DNA of 42,577 nucleotides, taken from Solidesulfovibrio sp. GTDB taxonomy: Bacteria; Desulfobacterota; Desulfovibrionia; Desulfovibrionales; Desulfovibrionaceae. Position 1 is the first letter of the stretch; each line of letters opens with the position of its first letter. The stretch covers positions 1 to 42,577 of the forward strand of contig NZ_JBCFBA010000030.1 of NCBI RefSeq assembly GCF_038562415.1. The letters are read 5' to 3'. Of this stretch, positions 25,680-37,800 are shown piece after piece. Below the pieces are notes generated by a model. It was not told the origin of the DNA, searched no databases, and saw nothing but the letters and a program-made list of their open reading frames with translations. Made by a program: the position numbers and the translations under genes.

Positions 25680-27524
25680 TCATTGTCCCCCGGCCGCCTC
25701 CAACGACTCCAGCAGGGCGTGCAGGGCCCGGGTCCGCTCGACCATCCCGGCGGCGGCGGCGTCGGCCTGGGCCATGGCCTCGGCCGCTCCGGCCGCCTCG
25801 GCGCCCATGGCCTCCATGGAGGCGGCCACCGCTCCCTGGGCCGCGCCCTGGCGCGAGGCCGCCTCGACAATGCCCCGGGAACGCCCGGCGGCGTCGGCCA
25901 CCTGCGCGGCGATGCCGCGCAGGGCCTCCCGCGAGGCCGCGGCCAGGTCGCTGGCTTCGGCGATGCCGGAAACGGCCGCCTCCACGTTGCCGACGTTCTT
26001 GCGGGTGCCGTCCTGGATATCCTTGATGGCCCGGCCCACCTCGCGGGTGGCGTCCATGGTCTTTTCGGCGAGCTTTCGCACCTCGTCGGCGACCACGGCG
26101 AAGCCGCGCCCGGCCTCGCCGGCCCGGGCCGCCTCGATGGCGGCATTGAGCGCCAGCAGGTTCGTCTGGTCGGCGATGTCGTTGATCACGCCCATGACGC
26201 GGCCGATGCCGGCGGCCTGGCGGCCCAGTTCGGCCATGTCGGCCCGCACGGCCAGGGACTGGTCGCGGACCCGGTCGATGCGGGCCACGGCCCGGCCGAC
26301 CGCTTCCTCGCCCTCCCCGGCCTTTTCCAGGGTCCATTGGGTGGATTGGGCGGCCACGCCGGCACTGTCCGCGATCTCGCGCACCGAGGCGCGAAGCCCG
26401 GTCATGGCCGTTTCCATGGCGGCATGGACCGAGGCCATGGCCGAGGCCCCCCGGCGCGACCGCTCCACCTGGCCCGACAGGTCCCGGGAGCGCTGGGTGA
26501 CCACCTCCACCACGTCGCGAAGCGAAGCCGCCGCCTGGCGCATGCCGTCGCGCCGGCCGGCCTCGGCCTCGCGGCGGGCCGTTTCGGCCTGGCCCCGGGC
26601 GGCGTCGGCCTCGACGGCCTTGGCCTCGGCCCGCCGGGCCAGCTCGCCGGCCTCGCCGATGCGGCCGCGAAGCTCGGCCACCATGCGCTCGATGGACGAT
26701 TTGAGCCGCGCCAGCCCGTAACGGAACCGGCCCCGGGGCATGGCGCCAAGGTCCCCGCCGGCCACGGCCGCGGCATAGCTCCCCAACGCCGCCAAGGGAC
26801 GGCTGACCAGCCCCCGGAAGGCCAGGACCGTGGACACGGTGATCAGGGCCAGCCCGGCCAGGCACACGCACAGCAGCACGGCCGAGGAGCGGCGCACCGT
26901 GGCGTACAGGCTGTCCACGGGGATGGTCACGACCTCGGCCGTCTCCACCCGGCCGGCCAGGCGGGGCGGCTGGTCGAAGGGGTACTTGTCGCGCAGGTCG
27001 GCCGGGGCGTCCTCCCGGGCCTTGTGGCAGGGCAGGCAGCTCTCCTTGTTCACCTCGCCCAGGGCGATGACGTAGCAGTCCTGGCCGTTGACGGCGCGCA
27101 CCCCCTTCCAGAGGAGTTCCCCGCCGCCGGCGGCGTGCCGGGCGTCCAGGGCGGCGATGAGTTCGGACTCCACGGGGCTGGCCTTGTTGGCCGGATTGAG
27201 CGGCTTGGTCGACGGGGTGCGGAAGGTCACGGCGTAGCGGTGGGCCTCGGGGATGGCGGCGAAGACCTTGTTGGCGGCGAACGAGGTGGACTGCAAGGCC
27301 ACGACGAAGCCGTCCTTGCCGATGAGTTTCGTGGCCTCGGGCCGGACGACGCCGCCGGCATGGGCGCGCACGGCCTTCATGCTCTGCAGGAGGATGTCGG
27401 CTTTTTCCTGATACTGGGCGATGATGCTTTTCTCGAATTCGCTTTTGACGACGGCCACGATGCAGGCGAAGGTGGCCAGGCAGATGCACCCGGTGACCAG
27501 CAGAAACATCCTTTGCAGATTCAT
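25680..27524 (-). CDS. Methyl-accepting chemotaxis protein with c-type haem motif (DcrA-like)
   Basis: 614 aa from ATG 27524. Membrane helix 1 (about 5-27), a periplasmic DUF3365/Tll0287-like sensor (30-200) with a CLPCH haem-attachment motif near residue 161, membrane helix 2 (about 210-235), a HAMP-like and long coiled-coil region, and the signalling tip near 445-485 ([20 protein letters not shown], then [14 protein letters not shown]). A covalent haem in a chemoreceptor sensor is known from D. vulgaris DcrA, which responds to redox/oxygen. The C-terminus lacks an obvious CheR-tethering pentapeptide. It is co-directional with the split-Soret gene downstream, so both may serve redox sensing. 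Confidence 0.88.
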   Translation of the reverse strand: MNLQRMFLLVTGCICLATFACIVAVVKSEFEKSIIAQYQEKADILLQSMKAVRAHAGGVVRPEATKLIGKDGFVVALQSTSFAANKVFAAIPEAHRYAVTFRTPSTKPLNPANKASPVESELIAALDARHAAGGGELLWKGVRAVNGQDCYVIALGEVNKESCLPCHKAREDAPADLRDKYPFDQPPRLAGRVETAEVVTIPVDSLYATVRRSSAVLLCVCLAGLALITVSTVLAFRGLVSRPLAALGSYAAAVAGGDLGAMPRGRFRYGLARLKSSIERMVAELRGRIGEAGELARRAEAKAVEADAARGQAETARREAEAGRRDGMRQAAASLRDVVEVVTQRSRDLSGQVERSRRGASAMASVHAAMETAMTGLRASVREIADSAGVAAQSTQWTLEKAGEGEEAVGRAVARIDRVRDQSLAVRADMAELGRQAAGIGRVMGVINDIADQTNLLALNAAIEAARAGEAGRGFAVVADEVRKLAEKTMDATREVGRAIKDIQDGTRKNVGNVEAAVSGIAEASDLAAASREALRGIAAQVADAAGRSRGIVEAASRQGAAQGAVAASMEAMGAEAAGAAEAMAQADAAAAGMVERTRALHALLESLEAAGGQ

Positions 27525-27664
27525 GGCCTTCCCGTCCCTCCCTGCCTGTCCCCGGTTCCGGCGGGGCGACCCAATGTCGCCACGCCGGAACCGGGCCGCA
27601 CCCTCCTTTAGCAAGCGGGATACCAGCAAGAACGGCCAGGGCCGCCCTTGAAATCATGGGGATA

Positions 27665-27693
27665 ATTGTCGGAGAAAGCGGTTGCGATGCCAA
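27665..27693 (-). promoter_or_regulatory. Candidate sigma-70 promoter of the chemoreceptor/cytochrome operon
   Basis: On the minus strand: TTGGCA (27688-27693), 17 bases, GACAAT (27665-27670). It predicts a leader of about 130 bases before the ATG at 27524. No flagellar sigma-28 TAAA element is at the right spacing. Confidence 0.4.
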
Positions 27694-27751
27694 CGTTCGT
27701 TAGCAGATGGCCGATGCCCATTAGCATGGGAGGCCGGCCCGAGGCGTCGGC

Positions 27752-29353
27752 CTAGGCCGGGTCGCGGCCGCGGCGCACGTCCACCACGCACGGCCCTTCC
27801 CCGGCCAGGGCCAGGGCCAGGGTCCGATCCAGCTCCTCGCCCCGCTCCACCGCGAGCCCCCGGGCGCCCAGGGCCCGGCCCAGGGCCGCGAAGTCGCACG
27901 GGGGCATGGCGGCTGGCGCCCCGTCCCAGGCCTGGCCAGGGGCCTGGGCGTTGACCACGACGTACACGACGCGCAGGCCGTGCCGTACGGCCGTGGCCAC
28001 CTCCAGGCCGCGCCCGAGCATGCCGGACGCGTCCGTGAGGCAGGCCACCGGCCGGTCGGGCAGGGCCGCCTTGATGCCCGCCGCCGCCGCGATGGCCCAG
28101 CCTTCGGGGGCACGCCCCGTGGCGGCAAAAAAGGTGCGCGGCGCGAAAGCCGCGAAACAGCGGGCCGCCGCGTCCCGCACGGCGCCGGCATCCACGGCCA
28201 GGCAGCCCTGCCGGGGAAGCGCCCGGCGAAGGGCCGCGACCACGCCCGCCGGTTCCAGGGGCGCGGCCACGCCGGGCACGGCGGCGCCTTCGCCGCCGGC
28301 CGGCCCCCGGGCCCCGATCCGGCGCAGCCAGGCCGCCCGGGCCTGGTTGCCGGCCCGCAACCGGTTGATCCTGGCCGAGCCCCCCTCCATCATGAGGGAG
28401 AGGGCCTCGCGGCAGTCCCCGACCACGGGCACGTCGACGGAAACGTCGCGCCCGGGCACGGCCGGGTCCACATCCACCTGGGCCAGCACCCGGGCCGGGA
28501 TGTCCGCCCCGGCCAGGGAACAGCCGAGGAGGACGAGCCCCTCCAGATCGTCGCAGCAAAGCAGCCGCCCGGCCAGCCCGGCGCCGTCCCGGCCGGGCAC
28601 GCCCAGGGACAGGCGGTGGTCCTCGGGAAAAACGCCCTTGGCTCCAAGGGTCGTGGCCACGGGGATCTCGAAGAGTTCGGCGAAGGCCAGCAGTTGCTTG
28701 GCGGCCTCGGACTTCCCCACCCCGGCTCCGGCCAGGACGGCCAGCCGCGTGGGCGCCGGGCCGCCGCCCTCGGGCACCAGGACGCGCCACAGCCGCTCCA
28801 CGGCCTGGGCGTCGACGAAACGCGGCGCATAGGCCGAGGGATCAAGCGGCGTCCACGGCGCGGCGCCCTCGGCCAGGCGGGCCCGTGGCGACAGGCGCAA
28901 GTGGACCGGGGCCTTGGGTCCGGCCAGCATCCGCGTCAGGCTGGCCCGCAACCCGGGTCCGAGCCGGCCGGGCTCCGCCACGGCCAGGGACGCGGCCGTC
29001 ACCGGAGCGAGCAGGGCCGCCTCGTCGGGCACCCCCGGCCAGGCGGCCTTTTCCTCGCCCCAGGTGACGAAGAGCACCGGCGCGCCGTCGGCCCGGGCCG
29101 TCGCCGCCGGGGCGACCAGGCCGGCCGCCCCGAGGCCGCCCTCGGCCAGGCAGACCCCGAAACGGCCCGAGGCCCGGGCATGGCCGTCGGCCATCATCGC
29201 CGCGCCGGCCTCGCTTGCGGCCGCTATGGGGACGACTCCGGCGTCGGTGTCCGCATCGAACGGGAAGGCGTGGCCGGGTGCCGCCGGCACCAGGAACACG
29301 TGTCGCACGCCCTCGGCGGCCAGGGCGCGCAGCAGCCAGGTCGCGGCGCGCAT
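27752..29353 (-). CDS. ThDP-dependent enzyme of the acetolactate synthase/decarboxylase family
   Basis: 533 aa from ATG 29353 with GGGAGG upstream. Three-domain layout: PYR domain (1-165) with the catalytic Glu in ASEAGAAMMADGHARASG, central domain (190-340, LAVLAGAGVGKSEAAKQLL), PP domain (370-530). The Mg/ThDP motif, normally GDG with NN about 27 residues on, reads TDASG and VNA: the metal-binding Asp and one Asn are kept at the right spacing, but the glycines are lost. Not assigned to a pathway: no small regulatory subunit, ilv or sulfonate genes adjoin. It is probably a non-biosynthetic ALS-like carboligase or decarboxylase. Transcription is separate from the chemoreceptor operon. Confidence 0.75.
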   Translation of the reverse strand: MRAATWLLRALAAEGVRHVFLVPAAPGHAFPFDADTDAGVVPIAAASEAGAAMMADGHARASGRFGVCLAEGGLGAAGLVAPAATARADGAPVLFVTWGEEKAAWPGVPDEAALLAPVTAASLAVAEPGRLGPGLRASLTRMLAGPKAPVHLRLSPRARLAEGAAPWTPLDPSAYAPRFVDAQAVERLWRVLVPEGGGPAPTRLAVLAGAGVGKSEAAKQLLAFAELFEIPVATTLGAKGVFPEDHRLSLGVPGRDGAGLAGRLLCCDDLEGLVLLGCSLAGADIPARVLAQVDVDPAVPGRDVSVDVPVVGDCREALSLMMEGGSARINRLRAGNQARAAWLRRIGARGPAGGEGAAVPGVAAPLEPAGVVAALRRALPRQGCLAVDAGAVRDAAARCFAAFAPRTFFAATGRAPEGWAIAAAAGIKAALPDRPVACLTDASGMLGRGLEVATAVRHGLRVVYVVVNAQAPGQAWDGAPAAMPPCDFAALGRALGARGLAVERGEELDRTLALALAGEGPCVVDVRRGRDPA

Positions 29354-29495
29354 GCTCCCTCCCCTCCCTGTTGGGATCCCGTGGCTGCGGCATGATGCGC
29401 CCCCGGCCATCGGGCGTCAAGAAGCCCCGGCCGGCCCGGCTCGGCCCGGGCCGGATTGCCTCGGGCGGCATCTTGGTGGTAGCCTGCGGTCGGCA

Positions 29496-29512
29496 TTGTC
29501 GTTGCGCGACAA
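29496..29512. promoter_or_regulatory. Inverted repeat TTGTCG-N5-CGACAA, candidate operator
   Basis: Perfect 6-bp arms with a 5-base centre in the 199-base divergent gap between the ThDP enzyme gene and the hybrid kinase gene, 40 bases before the kinase start. No known regulator is assigned. Confidence 0.35.
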
Positions 29513-29552
29513 GACCGGGAGCCGCAACCAGCCCGGCCACAGGGGAGACCTC

Positions 29553-32018
<2,466 letters not shown>

Positions 32019-32040
32019 GGCGCCGGCGCGGCCGGCCGCC

Positions 32041-32069
32041 TTGCCCAAGGCGGCAACGGCGCGTATGTT
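32041..32069 (+). promoter_or_regulatory. Candidate sigma-70 promoter of the zinc-ribbon/EVE/murI group
   Basis: TTGCCC (32041-32046), a 17-base spacer, TATGTT (32064-32069). The predicted transcript begins near 32076, 27 bases before the zinc-ribbon ATG. Confidence 0.45.
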
Positions 32070-32102
32070 GCCGCGATACGCCGCGCCGGCAAGGAGACGA
32101 CC

Positions 32103-32312
32103 ATGACGAAACAAACCGCGTCCTTCGAAACGACCTGCCCCCACTGCGGGGAAACCACCCGCGTGGTGGCCGGGCGCGACCAGGTCAGCGACGGCAAGGC
32201 CCGCGTGCCCGCCGCCTGCCAGCGCTGCCTCAACCGGTTCGAGGCGGTCACCGAACTCGACTGCCTGGAATGGGACGAGGCCTGCACCACCGAAATCGGC
32301 CGCCTGGGCTAG
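32103..32312 (+). CDS. Small zinc-ribbon protein
   Basis: 69 aa with AAGGAGA 7 bases before the ATG. Two CXXC pairs (CPHC near 12 and CQRC near 39) can bind one zinc. The rest is acidic and has no signal or membrane segment. I do not recognise a function. It is 14 bases before the EVE-domain gene, so probably co-transcribed. Confidence 0.75.
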   Translation: MTKQTASFETTCPHCGETTRVVAGRDQVSDGKARVPAACQRCLNRFEAVTELDCLEWDEACTTEIGRLG

Positions 32313-32326
32313 GCGGCCGGCGCCCC

Positions 32327-32803
32327 ATGCCCCGACACTGGCTGCTCAAGACCGAACCGGGTTGTTTTTCCATCGACGACCTGGCCGCCGCCCCGGGCCA
32401 AACCACCGGCTGGGACGGGGTGCGCAACTTCCAGGCCCGCAATTTCCTGCGGGAAATGGTCCTGGGCGACCTGGCCCTGTTCTACCACAGCGTCACCAAC
32501 CCGGGCGCGGTCGGCATCGTTTCCGTCGTGCGCGAGGCCTACCCCGACGCCACGGCCCGGGACCCGCAAAGCGACCACTACGATCCCCGGGCCACGGCCG
32601 AAAACCCCTTGTGGTTCATGGTCGACGTGCGCCTGGCCGAGCGCTTCGCCGCCCCGGTGCCCCTTTCCGCCATGCGCCGGGAGCCGGGGCTGGCCGGGAT
32701 GGAGCTTTTGCGCAAGGGCTCGCGCCTGTCGATCATGCCGGTCGGGCCCGAGGAATTCGCCCTGGTGTGCCGCCTGGGCCGGGAAGCGTCACAAAAGGCT
32801 TGA
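32327..32803 (+). CDS. EVE-domain (PUA/YTH-like) protein
   Basis: 158 aa from ATG 32327, complete single EVE domain. Characteristic segments: WLLKTEPGCFSIDDL, TGWDGVRNFQARNFLREM, GDLALFYHS, GAVGIVSVVREAYPD and the C-terminal RLSIMPVGPEEF. EVE domains have an aromatic pocket proposed to bind modified bases in DNA or RNA and are related to YTH. In bacteria this stand-alone form (thymocyte nuclear protein 1-like) is widespread with no settled role. It lies between a zinc-ribbon gene and murI, all on the plus strand. Confidence 0.88.
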   Translation: MPRHWLLKTEPGCFSIDDLAAAPGQTTGWDGVRNFQARNFLREMVLGDLALFYHSVTNPGAVGIVSVVREAYPDATARDPQSDHYDPRATAENPLWFMVDVRLAERFAAPVPLSAMRREPGLAGMELLRKGSRLSIMPVGPEEFALVCRLGREASQKA

Positions 32804-32882
32804 CGTCGCCCCCCGGCCGGGGTGTAGCCGGTCCTGCGCCGGACGCCCCGTGGCGTCCAATCCGCGCCCAAAGGCCTGCCCC

Positions 32883-33689
32883 GTGCACTGCGACGCATCC
32901 TGTCCCATCGGCATCTTCGACTCCGGCGTCGGCGGCCTCACCGTCGCCCGCGCCGTCATGGACCGCCTGCCACACGAACGCATCGTCTATTTCGGCGACA
33001 CCGCCCGCGTGCCCTACGGCGTCAAGTCCCCGGACACCGTGGCCCGCTACGCCGGCGAAATCACGAAATTCCTGCTGGATAAAAACGTCAAGCTGCTCGT
33101 GGTGGCCTGCAACACCATGGCCGCCGTGGCCCTGCCGGCCATCACCGCCCTTTCGCCCGTGCCCGTCATCGAGGTGGTCACGGCCGGGGCCAAAAGCGCC
33201 CTGGCCGTCTCGAAGACCCGGCGCATCGGCATCATCGCCACGCCCTCGACCATCGCCAGCCGCGCCTACGAAAAAGCCCTGGCCCTGTTCGGCGGCCCGG
33301 ACGTCCGGGTGGTGGCCAAGGCCTGCCCGCTGTTCGTGCCCCTGGTGGAGGAGGGCTGGCTGGACCATCCGGCCACCCGGCTCGTGGCCGAGGAATACCT
33401 GCTGCCGCTTCTGGCCGAGGACCTGGACACGCTGATCCTGGGCTGCACCCATTACCCGCTGCTGGCGCCGCTGCTGCAATCCGTGGCCGGGCCGGGGGTG
33501 CGGCTCCAGGATTCGGCCACGGCCATGGCCGAGCGGGCCGCCGCCGTCCTGGCCGAACTGGGCCTGGCCCAGGGGGACGGCGCGCCGCGCCACGTCTTTC
33601 ACGTCACGGACCTGCCGCTGCGCTTCCGGGAAATCGGCGAACGCTTCCTGGGCCGGCCCATGGAGGACGTGCGCCTGGAGAAGATGTAG
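32883..33689 (+). CDS. murI: Glutamate racemase
   Basis: 268 aa from GTG 32883; a GTG at 32850 in the same frame would add 11 residues. I prefer 32883 because an AAAGG precedes it at 8 bases and the conserved IGIFDSGVGGLTV then starts at residue 9. It makes D-glutamate for peptidoglycan. The two catalytic cysteines lie in VACNTMAAVALP (near 70) and LGCTHYPLL (near 185), with DSGVGG and PYG substrate loops intact. It follows the EVE gene by about 80 bases. Confidence 0.93.
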   Translation: MHCDASCPIGIFDSGVGGLTVARAVMDRLPHERIVYFGDTARVPYGVKSPDTVARYAGEITKFLLDKNVKLLVVACNTMAAVALPAITALSPVPVIEVVTAGAKSALAVSKTRRIGIIATPSTIASRAYEKALALFGGPDVRVVAKACPLFVPLVEEGWLDHPATRLVAEEYLLPLLAEDLDTLILGCTHYPLLAPLLQSVAGPGVRLQDSATAMAERAAAVLAELGLAQGDGAPRHVFHVTDLPLRFREIGERFLGRPMEDVRLEKM

Positions 33690-33778
33690 CCGTATCGGCC
33701 GCGTCGGGGCGGCCCGGGGGCGGGGGCGGCGCCAGCGGCCTCGTGTGGCGCCCCTTGAAAAACAGGCTGGAATTTTTT

Positions 33779-33798
33779 GAAAATAATAAATTATTTTC
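33779..33798. terminator. AT-rich perfect palindrome between convergent genes
   Basis: GAAAATAAT and its exact complement ATTATTTTC around a 2-base centre, within a 35-base AT-rich patch in the 155-base gap between murI and the TPR lipoprotein gene. Its symmetry would give A- and T-rich tracts to transcripts from both sides. It is unlike the usual GC hairpins here and could instead be a protein-binding site. Confidence 0.4.
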
Positions 33799-33844
33799 CG
33801 GCGTTACCCTTGGAGTCGCATCGCTCCTCTTCGCGGACGCGACA

Positions 33845-34573
33845 CTAGGGCGTTCCGGGCGAGACGGCCGCGGCCGGCGTGGCGGCCGGTTGCGCGCTTG
33901 ACGGGGTGGCCGTCGACGGCGCGGCCGGCGGCTGGGGCGCGGGCTTGGGTTTGGGCGCCGGAGGCGGCGGGGGGGGCGGCGGCGGCGTTTCGGCCTGGGC
34001 GCAGGCCACCCGGGCGTTCTTGTATTCCACCACGGCCGGGGCGAAGGCCGGGTCGAGGATCATGGCCCGGCGGTAGGCCGAGAGCCCCTCGCGGCAATCC
34101 CCGGCCATCATGGCCAGGTTGCCCAGATAGTACTGGGCCTGGGCGCTTTTCGAGCCGCGCTTGGAAGCCTCGGCCAATTGCCTGGCCGCGTCCTCCCGCT
34201 GCCCGGCCTCGTACAGGGCGATGCCCAGGGCCTCCTGGGGACGGGGATCGGCCGGGTCCAGGGCGGCGGCTTGGCCGAGAAACTCCCGGGCCTTGGCCAG
34301 GTCGCCGGAGGCGGCGGCGCAGATGCCGAGATAGAGCCGGGCCTCCGTGCCGCGCGGCTCCAGGCGGGCGGCCTCCTCGAGGTCGGCCAGGGCCTTGGGG
34401 CACTGGCCGGCGGCGACGGCCCGCTTGCCCGCCTCCAGGCGCGCGGCGGCCGACGGCTTGGCCACGGCCGGCGTTTCGACCACCGAGGCCGGGGGCTGCT
34501 TCTGGCAACCGGCCAAGGCCAGCCCCAGGACCGCGACGCCAAGGACGGCCCTGGCCGGAAAAAAGCGAAACAT
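33845..34573 (-). CDS. TPR-repeat lipoprotein with proline-rich tail
   Basis: 242 aa with AAGGAG 9 bases before the ATG. A lipoprotein signal ends in LALAGC (lipidated Cys23). Residues about 45-185 form TPR helix pairs (AGKRAVAAGQCPKALADLEE, ARLYLGICAAASGDLAKARE, AQYYLGNLAMMAGDCREGLS). The last 55 residues are Pro/Ala-rich, with nine prolines in a row near 198-206 that should need EF-P for translation. Likely an outer-membrane or periplasm-facing scaffold; partner unknown. Confidence 0.8.
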   Translation of the reverse strand: MFRFFPARAVLGVAVLGLALAGCQKQPPASVVETPAVAKPSAAARLEAGKRAVAAGQCPKALADLEEAARLEPRGTEARLYLGICAAASGDLAKAREFLGQAAALDPADPRPQEALGIALYEAGQREDAARQLAEASKRGSKSAQAQYYLGNLAMMAGDCREGLSAYRRAMILDPAFAPAVVEYKNARVACAQAETPPPPPPPPPAPKPKPAPQPPAAPSTATPSSAQPAATPAAAVSPGTP

Positions 34574-34644
34574 GGCGCGTGACTCCTTGACGCGGGGGCG
34601 CCGGCCGCCCGGCCGGCGGTCTGGCGGCGAAGCCCGACGCCTGG

Positions 34645-34673
34645 CGTGTAGCGCCGCCCCCGGGCCGTGTCAA
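34645..34673 (-). promoter_or_regulatory. Candidate sigma-70 promoter of the TPR lipoprotein gene
   Basis: On the minus strand: a perfect TTGACA (34668-34673), 17 bases, TACACG (34645-34650), about 72 bases upstream of the lipoprotein start. Confidence 0.45.
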
Positions 34674-34692
34674 CGTCCGGGGGCCAGAGTCC

Positions 34693-34721
34693 TTGACGCC
34701 AACACACCATTTTCGTAGAGA
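34693..34721 (+). promoter_or_regulatory. Candidate sigma-70 promoter of the kinase/GGDEF pair
   Basis: TTGACG (34693-34698), 17 bases, TAGAGA (34716-34721), with the local AT-rich stretch ATTTTCGTAGAGAATATT. It is back-to-back with the divergent lipoprotein promoter, the -35 elements being 19 bases apart, so one regulator could affect both. Confidence 0.45.
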
Positions 34722-34841
34722 ATATTCCTTGTCCGCCCGCGCCCCGGGGCGGCCCTTCCCAGGAGTCGCCGTGCAGTGTCCGCAAGCCGAGCCATACGCC
34801 CATAACCGCAACCGGCCGGTCGCCGTGTTTGTTCCCGTGCC

Positions 34842-37800
34842 ATGACCGTCCCCGGACACCAGGCGCCTCCCCGCGACGACCGCCACCCGCCCATGCCCGT
34901 CTGCGGCGACTGCCGGTCCATGGCCGTGGCCCTGCTGGCCCTGTGCGGGCTGGGGTTGCTCGACTACCCGGCCTTCCACATCCTTTCCGAACTGGGCTGC
35001 CTGGCGGCCGGAACGGCGGCCTTCCTCGTCATCTGGAACACCCGGGCCTTCGTGGAACACGGGTTTTTCCTGGTTTTCGCGGCGGCCTTCCTGGCGGCGT
35101 CCGGCTATGGGGCCCTGCACATCCTGGGCGTGTTGGGACTGGCCCGTTTCCCCCTGCCGGCGACGGCCATCGATTCGATCCGGGCCGCCGGCCCGTTGGG
35201 CCTGGCCGCCTCGCTGTGCCTGGGGACCTGGCTTTCTCCGGGGAGGACGTTCACCCCGGGCGCGACCCTTGTCGCCGTCGTCGGCGGCAACGCGGCCCTG
35301 GGCTTATCCCTGGCCCTGGCCACGGCGGCCATGCCGGCATCCGGCGCCGCCATCGTCGCCGTGGCCCATGCGGCGACCCTGGCGTTTCTGGCGGCAACGG
35401 CCCTTTTCCGGGGCCGCCTCGGCCTTGGCTCCCGCCTGGCGGCGCCGCTGGTGGCGACGCTGGCCTGCCTGGCCCTGGCCGAGGCGGCCTTTTGCCTGGC
35501 CGGGCCCGGGATCTGGCCGGGCCTGGTGGGCCAGGCGGCCAAGCTCCTGGGCTATTGGCTCGGCTGCCGGATGGCCGTGGTCACGGGGGTGGACAGGCCC
35601 CATGAGCGGCTGCGCGACGAAATCCGGCGCCGGGAACGGGAACTGGCGGCGCGCATGGTGCGCCTGGGCGCCCAGGCCCGGGCCATCTACGACCTGGCCG
35701 GCCTGCCGTCCCTGGAGGACGGCGATTTCACCGCCTTCGCCACCGCCCTGGTGGAAAAGTCCATGGCCGTGCTGGGGGTGGGCCGGGCCGGCGTCTGGCT
35801 CCTCTCCCCGGACGACGACCGCCTGATCTGCCGGATCGCCGGCGGCGCGGCCCGCGCCGATGAGGGCTCGTCCCTGGGCCGCGCCGACGCCCCCGGTTAT
35901 TTCGAGGCCCTGGCCCACGAACGCCTGCTCGTCGTCAACGCCATCGAGGCCTCGCCCTTGACCAGGCCCCTGGCCGAGACCTATCTCGCCCCGCGCGGCA
36001 TCGTTTCCCTGCTGGACGCGCCCCTGCGTTTTTCCGGCCGGCCGGCCGGCGTGCTCAAGCTCGAACACACGGGCACCCCCCGCCGCTTCGCCGACGACGA
36101 GCAGGCCTTCGCCGGCTCGGCCGCCGACCTCCTGGCCCTGGCCATGGAGGCGGCCGAGCGCCGCCAGGCCGCCCGGGAACTGGCCGAAAGCGAACTGCGC
36201 CTGCGCTCCCTCGTGGAGGCCATGCCCGATCCGATCTGCTTCAAGGACGCCGACGGCCGCTGGATCGTGGCCAACCAGGCCATGCTCGACACCTTCGGCC
36301 TGTCCCCGGGCACCTGGCGGGGACTGACCAATGCCGAACTGGCCGAGCGTTTCGGCGTGGACACGGGCATGCTCGAAATCGCCTCGGCCTCGGACCACCG
36401 CGTCTGGGCCAGCCGGGAAACGAACGCCTTCGGCCTGTCCCTGCCGCTGCCCGACGGCCGGGAGCGCCACTTCGACGTGATCAGGGCGCCGCTTTACCAT
36501 GCAAACGGCCAGCCCAAGGGCCTGGTCAGCGTCTGGCGCGACGTCACCGCCTCTCGCGACGCCCTGCTGCGGCTTCGCGAGAGCAACCAGGAACTGGAGG
36601 CCATCTACAACGAGACTTCCGACGGGCTGGTCATCGCCGACGTCGGCAATCGGGCCATCGTGCGCGTCAACGCCGCCGCCTGCCGCATGTTCGGCTACGC
36701 GCCCAAGGCCCTGACCGCCCTGTCCCCCTGGGACCTGCACCCCCTGGAGGAACGGCGGCGTTCCCTGGAGCAGTTCGGCGCCATCGTGGCCGGCCGGCTG
36801 CGCCTGCTGGAAGGCATCCCCTGCCGCCGGGCCGACGGCACGGTCTTTTTCGCCGACATCTCGGCCCAGCCCATCACCTACGGCGGCCGGACGGCCATCC
36901 TGGGCTTTTACCGCGACATCTCCGAACGCCGCCAGGCCGAGGAGGCCCTCAAATCCTCGGAAGCCCGCTTCCGTCGCGTGTTCAACGGCACCTACGACGC
37001 CATCTTCCTGCACGCCGAGGACGGCGGCATCATCGACGTCAACGACAAGGCCCTGGAACTGTACGGCGTGCGCCGCGACGAGGCCGCCGCCTTCTCCCTG
37101 GAGCGCGACTACTCCGCCGAGGACAATCCCGCGGACAAGCTCCACACCTTCTGGCGCGAAGTCATGGCCGGCCAGGACCGGTTCTTCGAATGGAAGGCCA
37201 GGCGCCCCCACGACGGCAGCGTGTTTTACGTGGAAGTCTACCTGCGCCGCCTGGACCTGGCCGGACGACCGGTCATCCTGGCCAACGTGCGCGACGTCAC
37301 GGAACGCAAGCGCGTCCTGGCCGCCCTGGCCGCCCGCCAGGAGGAAATCTCGGCGCTCAACCGCGACCTGGCCGACCGGGTGCGCGAGGAAACCGAGAAA
37401 AACCGCCAGAAGGACATCCTGCTGCTCAACCGGACGAGGCTTGCCGCCATGGGCGAGATGATCGGCAACATCGCCCACCAGTGGCGCCAGCCCTTAAACG
37501 CCCTGTCCATCCTCCTGGCCAACATGCGCTTCGAATACGAGGCCGCCTGCGAGGCCGAGTCCCCGGAACTGCTGGCCTCCCACGCCACGGCCGGCGAGAT
37601 CCTGCGCAAGATGTCCGCCACCATCGACGACTTCCGCAACTTCTTCAAACCCGACAAGCAGCGCGAAGCCTTCGCCGTGGTCGAGGCCATCGGCGACGCC
37701 TTGCTGCTCATCGAGGCGAGCCTGATCCAGCACGGCGTCAAGGTCCGCTTCACGGCCCGCAAAAACCCGCGCGTCTTCGGCTTTCGCGGCGAATTCTCCC

